From contig JAJTBE010000165.1 of assembly GCA_021287065.1 (NCBI GenBank), forward strand, positions 1 to 49,420: DNA of 49,420 bases, read 5' to 3'. The stretch is from Bacillota bacterium (GTDB taxonomy: Bacteria; Vulcanimicrobiota; JAJTBE01). Positions 33,914 through 42,617 of this stretch are shown here, one piece after another. Within the stretch, counting starts at the first letter, position 1, and every line of letters starts with the position of its first letter. The position numbers were made by a program, and so were the translations under genes. The notes under the pieces are model-generated. The model was not told where the DNA came from. It made no database searches and saw only the letters and a list, made by a program, of their open reading frames with translations.

Positions 33914-35491
33914 CTAATCAGCAGTTACGCGGTAGAGTTCCTCGTATGTAGTCATTCCTGACGCCACTTTTCTCAAGCCGTCTTCATACAGAGTGGAAAG
34001 GCCGTCTTTTTTAGCCTGTGCAAAGAGTTCCGAGTAATGGGCTTCCCTGTTGATAAGGTCTTTCAAAACATCGGAAGCGACCATAAGTTCATAGATACCG
34101 ACACGTCCCTTGTATCCAGTCTGGTTGCAGACATTGCATCCTTCGCCTCTGTTGAGTACTACGGTTTCTTCCGGAATGCCCATTTTGTCGAAAATATCCA
34201 TAAGTTTTCTTGGTTTGGCTATTTCCTGTTTACATTTTGAACATACTCTTCGTCCAAGTCTCTGTGCCAGTGCAGCAACAATAGTGGAAGAAATAAGGAA
34301 AGGTTCGATGCCCATTTCGAGAAGACGGTTTACAGACAAAACCGCATTGTTGGTGTGAAGGGTGCTCAGCACCATATGGCCCGTAAGTGCAGCTTCTACT
34401 GCGATTGAGCCTGTTTCTTTGTCTCGGATTTCACCGACCATTATCTTATCGGGGTCCTGTCTGAGAAATGCTCTCAATGCTCTGGCAAAATCGAGGCCCG
34501 CCCTTCTGTTTGTCTGTACCTGAACAATACCTTTGAGGTTATATTCAACAGGATCTTCAACCGTCAGTATTTTCACATCCGGCTTATTGATCATGTTAAG
34601 AGTTGCATAAAGTGTAGTTGATTTACCGGATCCGGTAGGTCCGGTTACGAGGATGATGCCATTGGTGATATTGATTGCGGTTGTCCATTTTTTAAAATCA
34701 GTTTCCGAGAAGCCCAGGTCTTTGAGTTCCACCTTGATGCTTCTCTTGTCGAGAATACGCATAACGATACTTTCACCCATAACCGTAGGCAGGGTGGATA
34801 CACGGAAGTCAAAGTCTCCGGTTTTGAGTTTGAGATGGATTCTGCCGTCCTGCGGCACTCGTTTTTCCGCAATGTCCAGATCAGACATAATTTTTATACG
34901 GGCAACAACAGCAGGTTCGAGGGATTTGGGAATGGTCATAATCTCGTGGAGAACACCGTCTATGCGGTATCTGACCAGGACTTCCCTTTCGAAAGGTTCT
35001 ATATGAATATCAGATGCTTTTTTATCAATAGCCTGTGTGATAATAAGGTTGGCAAGCCTGATAACCGGCTGATCGATTACCACTTCATCTTCAGAGGCTT
35101 TATCGTCATCTTTAATAACATCAACGACTGATGTTTCCGCAGTTTCAACAATGTCTTTCCAGGAGGAGTCTTCTCCATACACCGAGCCTATAGCTTTATC
35201 AATAGCTGCAGGGTCTGCCAGAACAGGCTCCACATCAAAATTTGTTCTGATTCTCACATCATCAAGGGCGAACACATCTACCGGATCCGCCATGGCAAGA
35301 GTAATCTTTTTTTCTTTTTTTCCTATACAAACAGCCTGATAGCGGCGAGCCATAGCTTCCGGTATCAACTGGCCTATTTCAGGATTTATCTCAAGACTGT
35401 CAAGATCTACAAAAGCGACTCTCATGCGCTTGGCGCGCTCTTCAAATTCTCTTATTTTGTCGCTCTTTTCCGATGATAAGGCGCTCTCCAT
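33914..35491 (-). CDS. gspE: Type II secretion/type IV pilus assembly ATPase (GspE/PilB)
   Basis: 525 residues. The N-terminal MshEN-like region (about 20-110) is of the type that binds c-di-GMP in some homologues. The ATPase follows: GPTGSGKSTTLYATLN (Walker A, near 284), LTVEDPVEYNLKGIVQ (Asp box), GEIRDKETGSIAVEAALTGH (Walker B/His box), and the zinc tetracysteine CSKC..CNVCNQTGYKGRVGIYE near 440-470. It powers pseudopilin assembly on the GspF platform. It is the first gene of a four-gene operon with an HD-GYP protein, which supports c-di-GMP linkage. A promoter is visible 180 bp upstream. The only gspF in this window is 17 kb away. Confidence 0.95.
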   Translation of the reverse strand: MESALSSEKSDKIREFEERAKRMRVAFVDLDSLEINPEIGQLIPEAMARRYQAVCIGKKEKKITLAMADPVDVFALDDVRIRTNFDVEPVLADPAAIDKAIGSVYGEDSSWKDIVETAETSVVDVIKDDDKASEDEVVIDQPVIRLANLIITQAIDKKASDIHIEPFEREVLVRYRIDGVLHEIMTIPKSLEPAVVARIKIMSDLDIAEKRVPQDGRIHLKLKTGDFDFRVSTLPTVMGESIVMRILDKRSIKVELKDLGFSETDFKKWTTAINITNGIILVTGPTGSGKSTTLYATLNMINKPDVKILTVEDPVEYNLKGIVQVQTNRRAGLDFARALRAFLRQDPDKIMVGEIRDKETGSIAVEAALTGHMVLSTLHTNNAVLSVNRLLEMGIEPFLISSTIVAALAQRLGRRVCSKCKQEIAKPRKLMDIFDKMGIPEETVVLNRGEGCNVCNQTGYKGRVGIYELMVASDVLKDLINREAHYSELFAQAKKDGLSTLYEDGLRKVASGMTTYEELYRVTAD

Positions 35492-35674
35492 ATATTACAC
35501 CCTCTTTATCCTGATAATTATCTGAAGTGAGTTGTCCAATCCAATCTTTCGCAGCGGTTTTTCAAAAAAAGCTCGCCTTGCAACAACCCCATAATACTGT
35601 TATTGCCTTTATAAAGCCAGTATTATTTCGTACATTTGTAAAAACATGAGTTTTCCGGGACAAGAATAATTTAC

Positions 35675-35703
35675 AATGTAAACCATACAGTCCGGGTTGT
35701 CAA
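35675..35703 (-). promoter_or_regulatory. Sigma-70 promoter of the gspE operon
   Basis: On the minus strand, TTGACA (35,703-35,698), 17 bp, TACATT (35,680-35,675). The leader to gspE is about 180 nt and contains TGTACGAAAT and the hairpin AATACTG..CAGTATT. Confidence 0.75.
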
Positions 35704-35772
35704 TAATCCGAAACACCATTGGATATAGTTCATTTGGCATATACATTACACATATGCGCTACCGTTATATCT

Positions 35773-38052
35773 TTAATTTTCTTCTACCTGTTCGCCTTTA
35801 GCTTTCTCTTCAACAGGTTCAAAGGGATCGGGAGCAGCAGCTCCGCTTTCGCTTTCGCCTGTTTCGCTTCCACTATCTTCTTTTCTCTGTCTGTGCCTCA
35901 TTGTCCTTTCTTTTCGGGCTTCTCTTCCTGAGGCAGCTTCCGCATTTTCTTCCTGACGCTTCTTTCTGGCTTCATTCATAGCCTGATGAAGCTCTTCAAC
36001 TTCGCGGTCAAGATCCTTAATTTCATCTCCGGGGTATTTTGTGATACTGTTTACTTTTTTAGCTCTGTAAACATTAACCAGTTCTTTCTTGCCTTTCAGC
36101 TTTACGGGTCTGAGTGCCTCTGCATCAATACAGTGTTTTGCCATCAGGTATGTTCTTTCATGAACCAGAGTAGGGCTTGCCAGTTCCCGGCTCATACCCT
36201 GAATACGGGAGGCTACATTTACAGTGTCGCCGATAACCGTATATTGTTTCAACTGTGAGGAACCCACAACACCAATGGACAGTTCGCCGGTGCAGATACC
36301 TACACCCACATCAAACATCGGCTTATTCTCTGTCTGCATTTTCTGCGCCATTATACTAAGCCGTTCCTGCATCATAAGCCCGGCTTTGATAGAGGCTGCA
36401 GCATGATTTATTTTTGATTCTCCCTCAAGTCCGTAAACTACTAACTGAGCATCTCCGATATATGTAAAAACCACACCTCCGGTTTTCTGGAAAATTTCTC
36501 CCATGGCGGAGTGATATTCGCTGAGGAGATCCATTACTTCCTGAGATGTCATCCGCTCGGACATTTCGGTATATCCCCTGATATCAGAGAACAGAACCGT
36601 AACATGTGCAAGTCTTCCACCTGTGGCTGCACTTCCGCCGCTTTTTTCCAGATATGTTTCGATAAGGGATGAAGGCAGAGGGGCGAACTCCCTGAACATC
36701 CTCGACATACCGGCTTTTGCCTTGCTCTCAGCCACATGGTGATAGATGTTAATCACAATAAAACTGAGAAACACACATATAATCGGTGCGGAAATATAAC
36801 AAAGCGTTGATTTTTCAACAAACTGCCAGTATGAAAACTGATAATACCCATAACACATCAATCCTGTCAATACCGCTCCCGGAATGGGAGTGAATCGGGG
36901 TATAAGCAGACCCACAAGAATACCCGCAAGCAGTATCAGCATAATATTAAACCGCATCGGAGCAACTGTGAGGAACTTTTTGTCGAGGAATGACAGAATA
37001 AGGTTGGCATGGGCGTAAACCAGAGGCATGTTTCCGAAGGGAGTAAGTTTTATATCCTTACCGCCTTCTGCAGTAACTCCCACAAGGACTATTTTATCCT
37101 TAAAGAATGCCTTTAAATCATCATCAGTCATACTGAAAACATCAGCAATGGAAAACTCTGTAAGAAGCTGGCTTGAGTTGAATGCATCCTCCACTGTCAT
37201 CATATTTGAAGGAGGAGCCGGTTTAAGCAGATAATTAATCCGCATCTGTCCTTTGCACATGGGAATACGGGTATTTCCCATCATAAAGTTCTCGTCATCC
37301 CTCTGTTTTGAAAGGGACGACTGGGGAATATCCATATAATGTGACGCAAGCAGCAGGCTCAACTGATAATAAGGCTGTTTATCTACTACATCCACAAGCC
37401 AGGTCGATCGGGCAGCGTCTTTGAGAGTGAAGGAGACGAAACCTGTTCTTGAATCCCCTTCTTTTACATTTTTCATCAGGGATTTGTAAAAATCCTTATA
37501 AGGCAGCTTTACAGCCCTGAGATCACTCTCTTCGTCTGATTTTCCGATTTTTCCGGGATCGAGTTTTTTTGAAGAGATATAGAAATAGACGGGGAGAAAA
37601 ACATTATCCATTTCCGCCAGAGCCTTTGACAATTTTGCATCATCTTTATCACTGGGGGATTTTTCATCCAGAATAATATCAAAACCGATGGTTTTTGCTC
37701 CACCGGTTTTCATTTTTTCAAGTAATTCAGCATATCTGCCTCTTGGGATGGGCCACTGGGGGAAAAGATCGGTGCCAAGGCATTCATCATCTATTTTAAC
37801 AAGAACAAGATTAGCAAGGGTTCGCTGTGAAAAAGGAGGGTTCTTCTTAAACCCTTTATCCCTCATTTCAAAAAAGCGATCAATTAGAGGTTCATCAACA
37901 AATGCAAGAGGATTGTCATCCATGGATTGTTCATTGAAAACCGACTGATAAATCATTCCGACTATAAAAAGCAGCGCAAAGGTAAACCCAATCACAATTG
38001 ATGCGATTTTCTGCTTTTTTGTGTAATCCGCCAACAACCAGTTAAGTTTCAA
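35773..38052 (-). CDS. CHASE2-domain adenylate/guanylate cyclase
   Basis: 759 residues. N-terminal TM helix about 17-37, then an extracytoplasmic CHASE2 sensor about 55-370 (PRGRYAELLEKMKTGGAKTIGFDIILDE, FKDKIVLVGVTAEGGKD). Three TM helices lie about 385-450, and a class III cyclase domain about 500-650. Catalytic features: VTVLFSDIRGYTEMSERM with metal-binding Asp, AQLVVYG, and YTVIGDTVNVASRIQGMSRE. The last ~90 residues are Arg/Glu-rich and disordered. It should make cAMP (or cGMP) in response to a periplasmic signal. It follows the FecR-domain gene by 11 nt; this FecR-CHASE2 pairing is common in diderm bacteria. Confidence 0.95.
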   Translation of the reverse strand: MKLNWLLADYTKKQKIASIVIGFTFALLFIVGMIYQSVFNEQSMDDNPLAFVDEPLIDRFFEMRDKGFKKNPPFSQRTLANLVLVKIDDECLGTDLFPQWPIPRGRYAELLEKMKTGGAKTIGFDIILDEKSPSDKDDAKLSKALAEMDNVFLPVYFYISSKKLDPGKIGKSDEESDLRAVKLPYKDFYKSLMKNVKEGDSRTGFVSFTLKDAARSTWLVDVVDKQPYYQLSLLLASHYMDIPQSSLSKQRDDENFMMGNTRIPMCKGQMRINYLLKPAPPSNMMTVEDAFNSSQLLTEFSIADVFSMTDDDLKAFFKDKIVLVGVTAEGGKDIKLTPFGNMPLVYAHANLILSFLDKKFLTVAPMRFNIMLILLAGILVGLLIPRFTPIPGAVLTGLMCYGYYQFSYWQFVEKSTLCYISAPIICVFLSFIVINIYHHVAESKAKAGMSRMFREFAPLPSSLIETYLEKSGGSAATGGRLAHVTVLFSDIRGYTEMSERMTSQEVMDLLSEYHSAMGEIFQKTGGVVFTYIGDAQLVVYGLEGESKINHAAASIKAGLMMQERLSIMAQKMQTENKPMFDVGVGICTGELSIGVVGSSQLKQYTVIGDTVNVASRIQGMSRELASPTLVHERTYLMAKHCIDAEALRPVKLKGKKELVNVYRAKKVNSITKYPGDEIKDLDREVEELHQAMNEARKKRQEENAEAASGREARKERTMRHRQRKEDSGSETGESESGAAAPDPFEPVEEKAKGEQVEEN

Positions 38053-38063
38053 CAGACAACCCC

Positions 38064-38897
38064 TTATTTAATAATTACGATAATCGAACCAGTGTTTCCG
38101 GGCGGTGGTACGAAAACTCCCGTCTGAGCCGGAGCATCGCTGCTGCCGCCGCCTGTAACCTGCGTTGAGTTATTGGGTATGTAAGGGTCGGAAGGTGCAT
38201 TTGAGACAGTCCCGTTGCTAACTGTGGGGTCGAATTCCACCAGATCCACATCGGGAGCCTGAGTTGTGGGCTGCGAAAATCCGGGTGATCTGGCTTCCAG
38301 TCCCGGAGGGTTAACCATAATATTGCCTGCAGGTCCTACTTCAGCAGAGTTTCCGGCTGTGATAAGCTGGGTTACGCCGTTGGATGTAATCTCCACAGAA
38401 CTTTCGAAAACGATAAGTCTTGTAACGCCGCCTGCTCCGGGTCCTGCTGTTTTGTCATCGTATTCCACATAGAATTCAGTTCCTCTGGCAGCCATAACTG
38501 CGTTGGGAGTCTGAACTTCAACCTGATTTTTCTTTCCGGTGAACTTACCTATGCTGCTTCTGAGTTTTCCTGATGTAAGTTTCATTTTGAGTTCGCGTTC
38601 ACTCTGGGTAAGTTGGAATTTGGAAACTTCAACTTCAGTATTTTCACCAAGGGTGAAGTAGCTGTTGTCAACAAGTCTGACAATGGCGCGTGAATCTGCG
38701 CCGGTTCGTGTTTTGTCGCCGTCATGGAGCAGTCTGTTCTGCCAGATTCTTTCCCATTTGGCTTCGCCGCTGAACTGGCTTTCGACGACTCCCTTCACTC
38801 TGACCACAAGTTTCCAGTCCTGAGATACAGCCCAGGATGAAGATGAGCAGAGAATAACCGCACACAATAGAAATAAAGCAGACAAGTATTTTTTCAT
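38064..38897 (-). CDS. Secreted FecR-domain protein
   Basis: 277 residues. The signal peptide ends SSSWA-VSQ. The FecR domain is about 35-165: GDKTRTGADSRAIVRLVDNS, FTLGENTEVEVSKFQL, GKLRSSIGKF, VQTPNAVMAARGTEFYVEY. The remainder is Pro/Gly/Asn-rich and disordered, ending GNTGSIIVIIK. Exported FecR proteins of this kind act as periplasmic ligands or structural partners; here the co-transcribed CHASE2 cyclase is the likely partner. RBS GGGAGGG. The gene starts 53 bp after the lexA stop. Confidence 0.93.
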   Translation of the reverse strand: MKKYLSALFLLCAVILCSSSSWAVSQDWKLVVRVKGVVESQFSGEAKWERIWQNRLLHDGDKTRTGADSRAIVRLVDNSYFTLGENTEVEVSKFQLTQSERELKMKLTSGKLRSSIGKFTGKKNQVEVQTPNAVMAARGTEFYVEYDDKTAGPGAGGVTRLIVFESSVEITSNGVTQLITAGNSAEVGPAGNIMVNPPGLEARSPGFSQPTTQAPDVDLVEFDPTVSNGTVSNAPSDPYIPNNSTQVTGGGSSDAPAQTGVFVPPPGNTGSIIVIIK

Positions 38898-38950
38898 AAC
38901 AAGCCCTCCCGGTTTTCAGGCATATAATTACAGGATATTTTAAAAGAATT

Positions 38951-39808
38951 CTAAAACTCTTTTTTCTTTCCTGCTTTTTGAATGGGAATTCGGATAAGTC
39001 CGGTCACTTTTCCCAATATTTCCAGTTCTTTTACAATCATCGTAACATGCGAGGGATTGGCTGATTCGAGAATAAACCCATCTGTATGAGTATATACCCT
39101 TTTAATAACAATTTCGCCTGCATGAATTACAGCAAGAATATCGCCGTCTTCAAATTCCTGATTTTTTTTGACGATACAAAGGTCCCCGTCACCCATACCG
39201 GCTTCGATCATACTATCGCCGTGGTAAGTTACCAGAAAGCCTTCTCCCTGCCCCACAAGAAGTGTGGGCATAGGCACGAAATCTATATCAAAATCGGCTC
39301 CGGCGCCTGTAAGGTTTCCGTTGAGAAGAGGATACAAAACGAGATCGGGATCCGAACTTTCTTCATGGCGGGGCTGAAGGCCAGTGCCGGTAAGTTCTTC
39401 TGTATCTTCCTCATTTGAACCCTGAACAGTCTTAAGCTCGTTTTCGTCGGAAATCGAAACAGTTTCTGCTCCCTGTAATTCCTGATAAGGAACAAATTCA
39501 CCGGCCATTGCGGGTTGTTCCCTGAATTCTGCTTCCGGAAGTGTTTTTATTTCATCTTCGTCCTGAACCGGAGGAGCCGATTTGTCAATAATTGGCCTGA
39601 TGGCTCTTGTTTTTGATGAATCTCTTTCGATGAAGCCGAGTTTTTCAAGTGAATTAAGATGAAAATGCACTGAAGACGAGGATGCAAGCCCTACTCCTTT
39701 GCAGATGTCTCTGACGGCGGGGGGATAGCCATGTCTTGTGATATATTTTTTGATGTATCTTAATATGGCTCTCTGGCGTTCCGTTAGGTTTCTGGTATTT
39801 ACACTCAT
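38951..39808 (-). CDS. lexA: LexA-type SOS repressor with an acidic insertion
   Basis: 285 residues, about 80 longer than usual. The N-terminal winged helix is typical (LTERQRAILRYIKKYITRHGYPPAVRDICKGVGLASSSSV). The C-terminal S24 peptidase fold has YHGDSMIEAGMGDGDL with the catalytic Ser and EIVIKRVY with the Lys. An Ala-Gly bond is in NLTGAGAD, placed as the self-cleavage site. Between the domains, about residues 75-165, there is an acidic Gln/Glu-rich insertion (EDEIKTLPEAEFREQ.., EEDTEELTGTG) replacing the short linker. The protein should still self-cleave on RecA filaments. It is divergent from rarA; a GTAAAA-CCCA-TTTTAC repeat sits between them. Confidence 0.9.
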   Translation of the reverse strand: MSVNTRNLTERQRAILRYIKKYITRHGYPPAVRDICKGVGLASSSSVHFHLNSLEKLGFIERDSSKTRAIRPIIDKSAPPVQDEDEIKTLPEAEFREQPAMAGEFVPYQELQGAETVSISDENELKTVQGSNEEDTEELTGTGLQPRHEESSDPDLVLYPLLNGNLTGAGADFDIDFVPMPTLLVGQGEGFLVTYHGDSMIEAGMGDGDLCIVKKNQEFEDGDILAVIHAGEIVIKRVYTHTDGFILESANPSHVTMIVKELEILGKVTGLIRIPIQKAGKKKEF

Positions 39809-39959
39809 GATGTCCTGCAGAGCTTAACGATGGATTTACCGGACCGGATTTCAGCAGTAAAAGCCGGAGCTTTATGCTGCCTGAAATGGAAACGGGTAAA
39901 TCTGCTCTTTTCCTTCCTGATATAAAAAATCAAATTCCAAAAAACATGTTAATTAAAGG

Positions 39960-39975
39960 GTAAAACCCATTTTAC
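39960..39975. promoter_or_regulatory. Candidate operator between lexA and rarA
   Basis: GTAAAA-CCCA-TTTTAC is a perfect 6-4-6 inverted repeat, 44 bp before the rarA start and 152 bp before lexA. LexA sites differ greatly among phyla, so it is a candidate SOS box only by position. No CTGT-N8-ACAG or GAAC-N4-GTTC site is seen in the interval. Confidence 0.4.
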
Positions 39976-40018
39976 ATAAAATATCTGTGAGATTCAAGTG
40001 GGAGGCAGGCCTTAACCT

Positions 40019-41347
40019 TTGGAAGAGAGCAAAAAATTTAACACACCGCTGTCAGAAAGAATGCGGCCCAGAGTTATCGCCGATTTTATCGGTCAGGAAC
40101 ATATTCTGGGAAGAGGCAAAGTTCTCAGGGAAGCTATCGAAAAGGATGCAATCCCCTCTTTTATTATCTGGGGACCTCCGGGCTGCGGAAAGACAACGCT
40201 TTCGAGAATCATCAAAAGCACCACAAAAGCCCATTATGTGGCTCTTGCTGCTGTTACTTCAGGCGTGGCGGATGTCCGTCAGATTGTGAAAGAAGCTGAA
40301 GTGAGAAAACAGAGGCTTCTCCAGAAAACGATTTTATTTGTTGATGAAATCCACCGTTTTAATAAGTCCCAGCAGGATGCTTTTCTTCCTCATGTGGAAA
40401 AGGGAACAATTACACTTATTGGGGCAACCACCGAGAATCCCTTTTTTGAAGTTAACTCTCCCCTGCTTTCAAGGGCAAGGGTTTACAGGCTCGAAGCCCT
40501 CACATCGGAAAATCTGAAACAGATATTTGAAAGAGCTTTAACTGATCAGGAAAAAGGAATGGGGAGTTACAATGCTAATCTTACGGATGAAGCCTACGAA
40601 TTTCTGATAGAAGCCTGCGGAGGAGATGCAAGAATTGCCCTTGATGCTCTGGAAACTGCGGTTATTACCACAAAACCGGACGAAGAAGGAAAAATTACCG
40701 TTACCGCAGAGATTCTTCTCGATTCCATGCAGTCGGGAAAAAATCTTTACGATAAAAAGGGCGAGCAGCATTATGACACAATATCGGCTTTTATAAAGAG
40801 CGTCAGAGGCTCTAACCCCGACGCAGCGGTTTTCTGGCTTGCCAAAATGCTGTATAGCGGCGAGGATCCGAGATTTGTGGCAAGAAGGCTGATTATACTT
40901 GCCGCCGAGGATATAGGGCTTGCGGATCCCTTCTCTCTAACAGTTGCAAATGCCGCAGCTCAGGCTGTGGAGTTTGTGGGAATGCCGGAGGCAAGAATTG
41001 CTCTGGCGGAAGCAGCCATTTATCTTGCCTGCGCACCAAAGAGTAATACTGCATACAACGCCATAAACAGTGCATATGAGGAAGTGAAAAAGGGGGAACA
41101 GCTCCCGGTTCCCTTCCATCTGCGCAATGCAGTAACAAAAGGTATGAAGGCGATGGGATATGGCAAAGGATACCAGTATCCCCACGATTATCCCGGACAT
41201 TTTGTCAGAGCACAGTATCTGCCTGACAAATTGAAGGATGTGAAGTTCTACACCCCCGGAGAGCAGGGGCACGAACTCAAAATGAAGGAAAGACTGAAAA
41301 AATGGTGGTCCGCTGACAAGGATGAACCACCACGAAACCAGAAGTAA
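40019..41347 (+). CDS. rarA: Replication-associated recombination protein A (RarA/MgsA), AAA+ ATPase
   Basis: 442 residues from TTG 40,019 (MEESKKFNTPLSERMRPRV); no nearby ATG gives the conserved PLSERMRP start. GGGAGG lies 13 bases upstream. Walker A GPPGCGKTTLSRII near 50, Walker B ILFVDEIHRFNKSQQDAFLP near 103, sensor 1 LIGATTENPFFEV, and the C-terminal tetramerisation region (FWLAKMLYSGEDPRFVARRL, AAEDIGLADP) are all present. RarA acts at stalled replication forks. It is divergent from lexA, which suggests damage regulation. ppa follows 34 bp later. Confidence 0.96.
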   Translation: MEESKKFNTPLSERMRPRVIADFIGQEHILGRGKVLREAIEKDAIPSFIIWGPPGCGKTTLSRIIKSTTKAHYVALAAVTSGVADVRQIVKEAEVRKQRLLQKTILFVDEIHRFNKSQQDAFLPHVEKGTITLIGATTENPFFEVNSPLLSRARVYRLEALTSENLKQIFERALTDQEKGMGSYNANLTDEAYEFLIEACGGDARIALDALETAVITTKPDEEGKITVTAEILLDSMQSGKNLYDKKGEQHYDTISAFIKSVRGSNPDAAVFWLAKMLYSGEDPRFVARRLIILAAEDIGLADPFSLTVANAAAQAVEFVGMPEARIALAEAAIYLACAPKSNTAYNAINSAYEEVKKGEQLPVPFHLRNAVTKGMKAMGYGKGYQYPHDYPGHFVRAQYLPDKLKDVKFYTPGEQGHELKMKERLKKWWSADKDEPPRNQK

Positions 41348-41381
41348 ACTTTAGTTCTAAAAGGAAAAGAGGAAAATCATT

Positions 41382-41939
41382 ATGATGAACCCCTGGCATG
41401 ATGTGGAAATCGGTGATCAGAGTCCCGAGATCTTCAATGTGGTTATCGAAATCCCAAAGGGTTGTAAAAACAAATACGAACTGGACAAGAAAAGCGGTCT
41501 GCTCAGAGTGGACAGAGTTCTGTTCTCTTCAGTCCACTACCCCGCCAACTACGGCTTCATTCCCCGCACATACTGCGACGACAACGATCCGCTGGATGTG
41601 CTGGTTTTGGGGCAGCAGCAGGTACACCCGCTTTGCATCGTTACGGCAAAGGCTATCGGTTGTATGCAGATGACGGATTGCGGAAAGACTGATGACAAGA
41701 TTATTGCCATTCATGTCAACGATCCGGAATATGCACATTTCACCGATATCTCCCAGCTTCCCGAACACAAACTCAAAGAAATCCAGCGTTTCTTCGAGGA
41801 TTATAAGGTTCTGGAAAACAAGACCATTACCGTCGAATCATTCAGAGGCAGAATCGACGCAGTGAACATCGTAAAAGAAAATATAGCGATGTATGAACAG
41901 GCGAAAGATGTTCTTCTTGACCAGTACAGATACAGATAA
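41382..41939 (+). CDS. ppa: Inorganic pyrophosphatase (soluble, family I)
   Basis: 185 residues; starts ATGATG, so residue 1 could be either Met. RBS GAGGAAA. The family I active site is present: [36 protein letters not shown], and the metal triad [12 protein letters not shown] (D-x-D-P-x-D). It hydrolyses PPi to two phosphates, pulling biosynthetic reactions forward. VHYPANYG matches bacterial enzymes. It may be read through from rarA and ends at a good terminator. Confidence 0.97.
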   Translation: MMNPWHDVEIGDQSPEIFNVVIEIPKGCKNKYELDKKSGLLRVDRVLFSSVHYPANYGFIPRTYCDDNDPLDVLVLGQQQVHPLCIVTAKAIGCMQMTDCGKTDDKIIAIHVNDPEYAHFTDISQLPEHKLKEIQRFFEDYKVLENKTITVESFRGRIDAVNIVKENIAMYEQAKDVLLDQYRYR

Positions 41940-42004
41940 ATATCCAGATTTCTGTTACGGCAGATTAAGTCCAGGAAAAATAATGATTTAACTGAACAAA
42001 CCCG

Positions 42005-42037
42005 GCTCCGTTCTTACAATGTAAGGCGGAGCTTTTA
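42005..42037 (+). terminator. Terminator after ppa
   Basis: GCTCCG..CTTAC / GTAAG.CGGAGC stem with a 3-nt loop, followed by TTTTAAATTT. It is close to the stop of the convergent DUF486 gene, so it may serve both. Confidence 0.8.
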
Positions 42038-42040
42038 AAT

Positions 42041-42370
42041 TTACCACTTTTTCAAAACAAACCATGCACCGGCAATTATAAGAGCAAAACCTGCAATATA
42101 GTTCCATTTCAGATCCTCTTTGAGGTAAAGAACGGAAAAACCACAGAACACGGCAAAAGTAATAACTTCCTGTATGGTTTTCAACTGTGCTGCCGTAAAC
42201 TGATTATGCCCAATCCGGTTGGCAGGAACCTGAAAGCAGTATTCCACAAAGGCGAGAAGCCAGCTGACCAGAATAGCTATCCAGAGGGGCGAACTCTTGA
42301 ATTTTAAATGCCCGTACCAGGCAAATGTCATAAATATATTTGAAATTAACAAAAGTGCTACTGTTTTCAT
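42041..42370 (-). CDS. DUF486 (DMT superfamily) small membrane protein
   Basis: 109 residues with four TM helices. Family signatures: SNIFMTFAWYGHLKF near the start, VEYCFQVPANRIGHNQF in the middle loop, LKTIQEVITFAVF, and YLKEDLKWNYIAGFALIIAGAWFV at the end (in two parts). The family is half-sized relative to drug/metabolite transporters, and its substrate is unknown. It is monocistronic and convergent with ppa. Confidence 0.92.
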   Translation of the reverse strand: MKTVALLLISNIFMTFAWYGHLKFKSSPLWIAILVSWLLAFVEYCFQVPANRIGHNQFTAAQLKTIQEVITFAVFCGFSVLYLKEDLKWNYIAGFALIIAGAWFVLKKW

Positions 42371-42550
42371 ATTATTGATTCAATTCAGCCAAAAACGACT
42401 GCGATTCCAGCCTCCCCAATATTTTACTTACGGATTCATTTATCTGCCTTTTGGATTTAAAACACCGGACCTGTTTTTCTTCACAGATATGTTTTTTTTC
42501 GTTTTATGCCGTCTGAAGTTTTTTATTTTCATAAAAAACCGGACAGAAAC

Positions 42551-42592
42551 AAAGAGGCTGCCGGTGAATTTTTCAGCCGGACAGCCTCTTAT
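42551..42592 (-). terminator. Terminator of the SIS-domain gene
   Basis: AAGAGGCTG / CAGCCTCTT with inner CCGG pairs and a short loop, then TTGTTTCTG on the minus strand. Confidence 0.75.
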
Positions 42593-42617
42593 TATTTAAA
42601 AACAGAAAATCCTGAAA

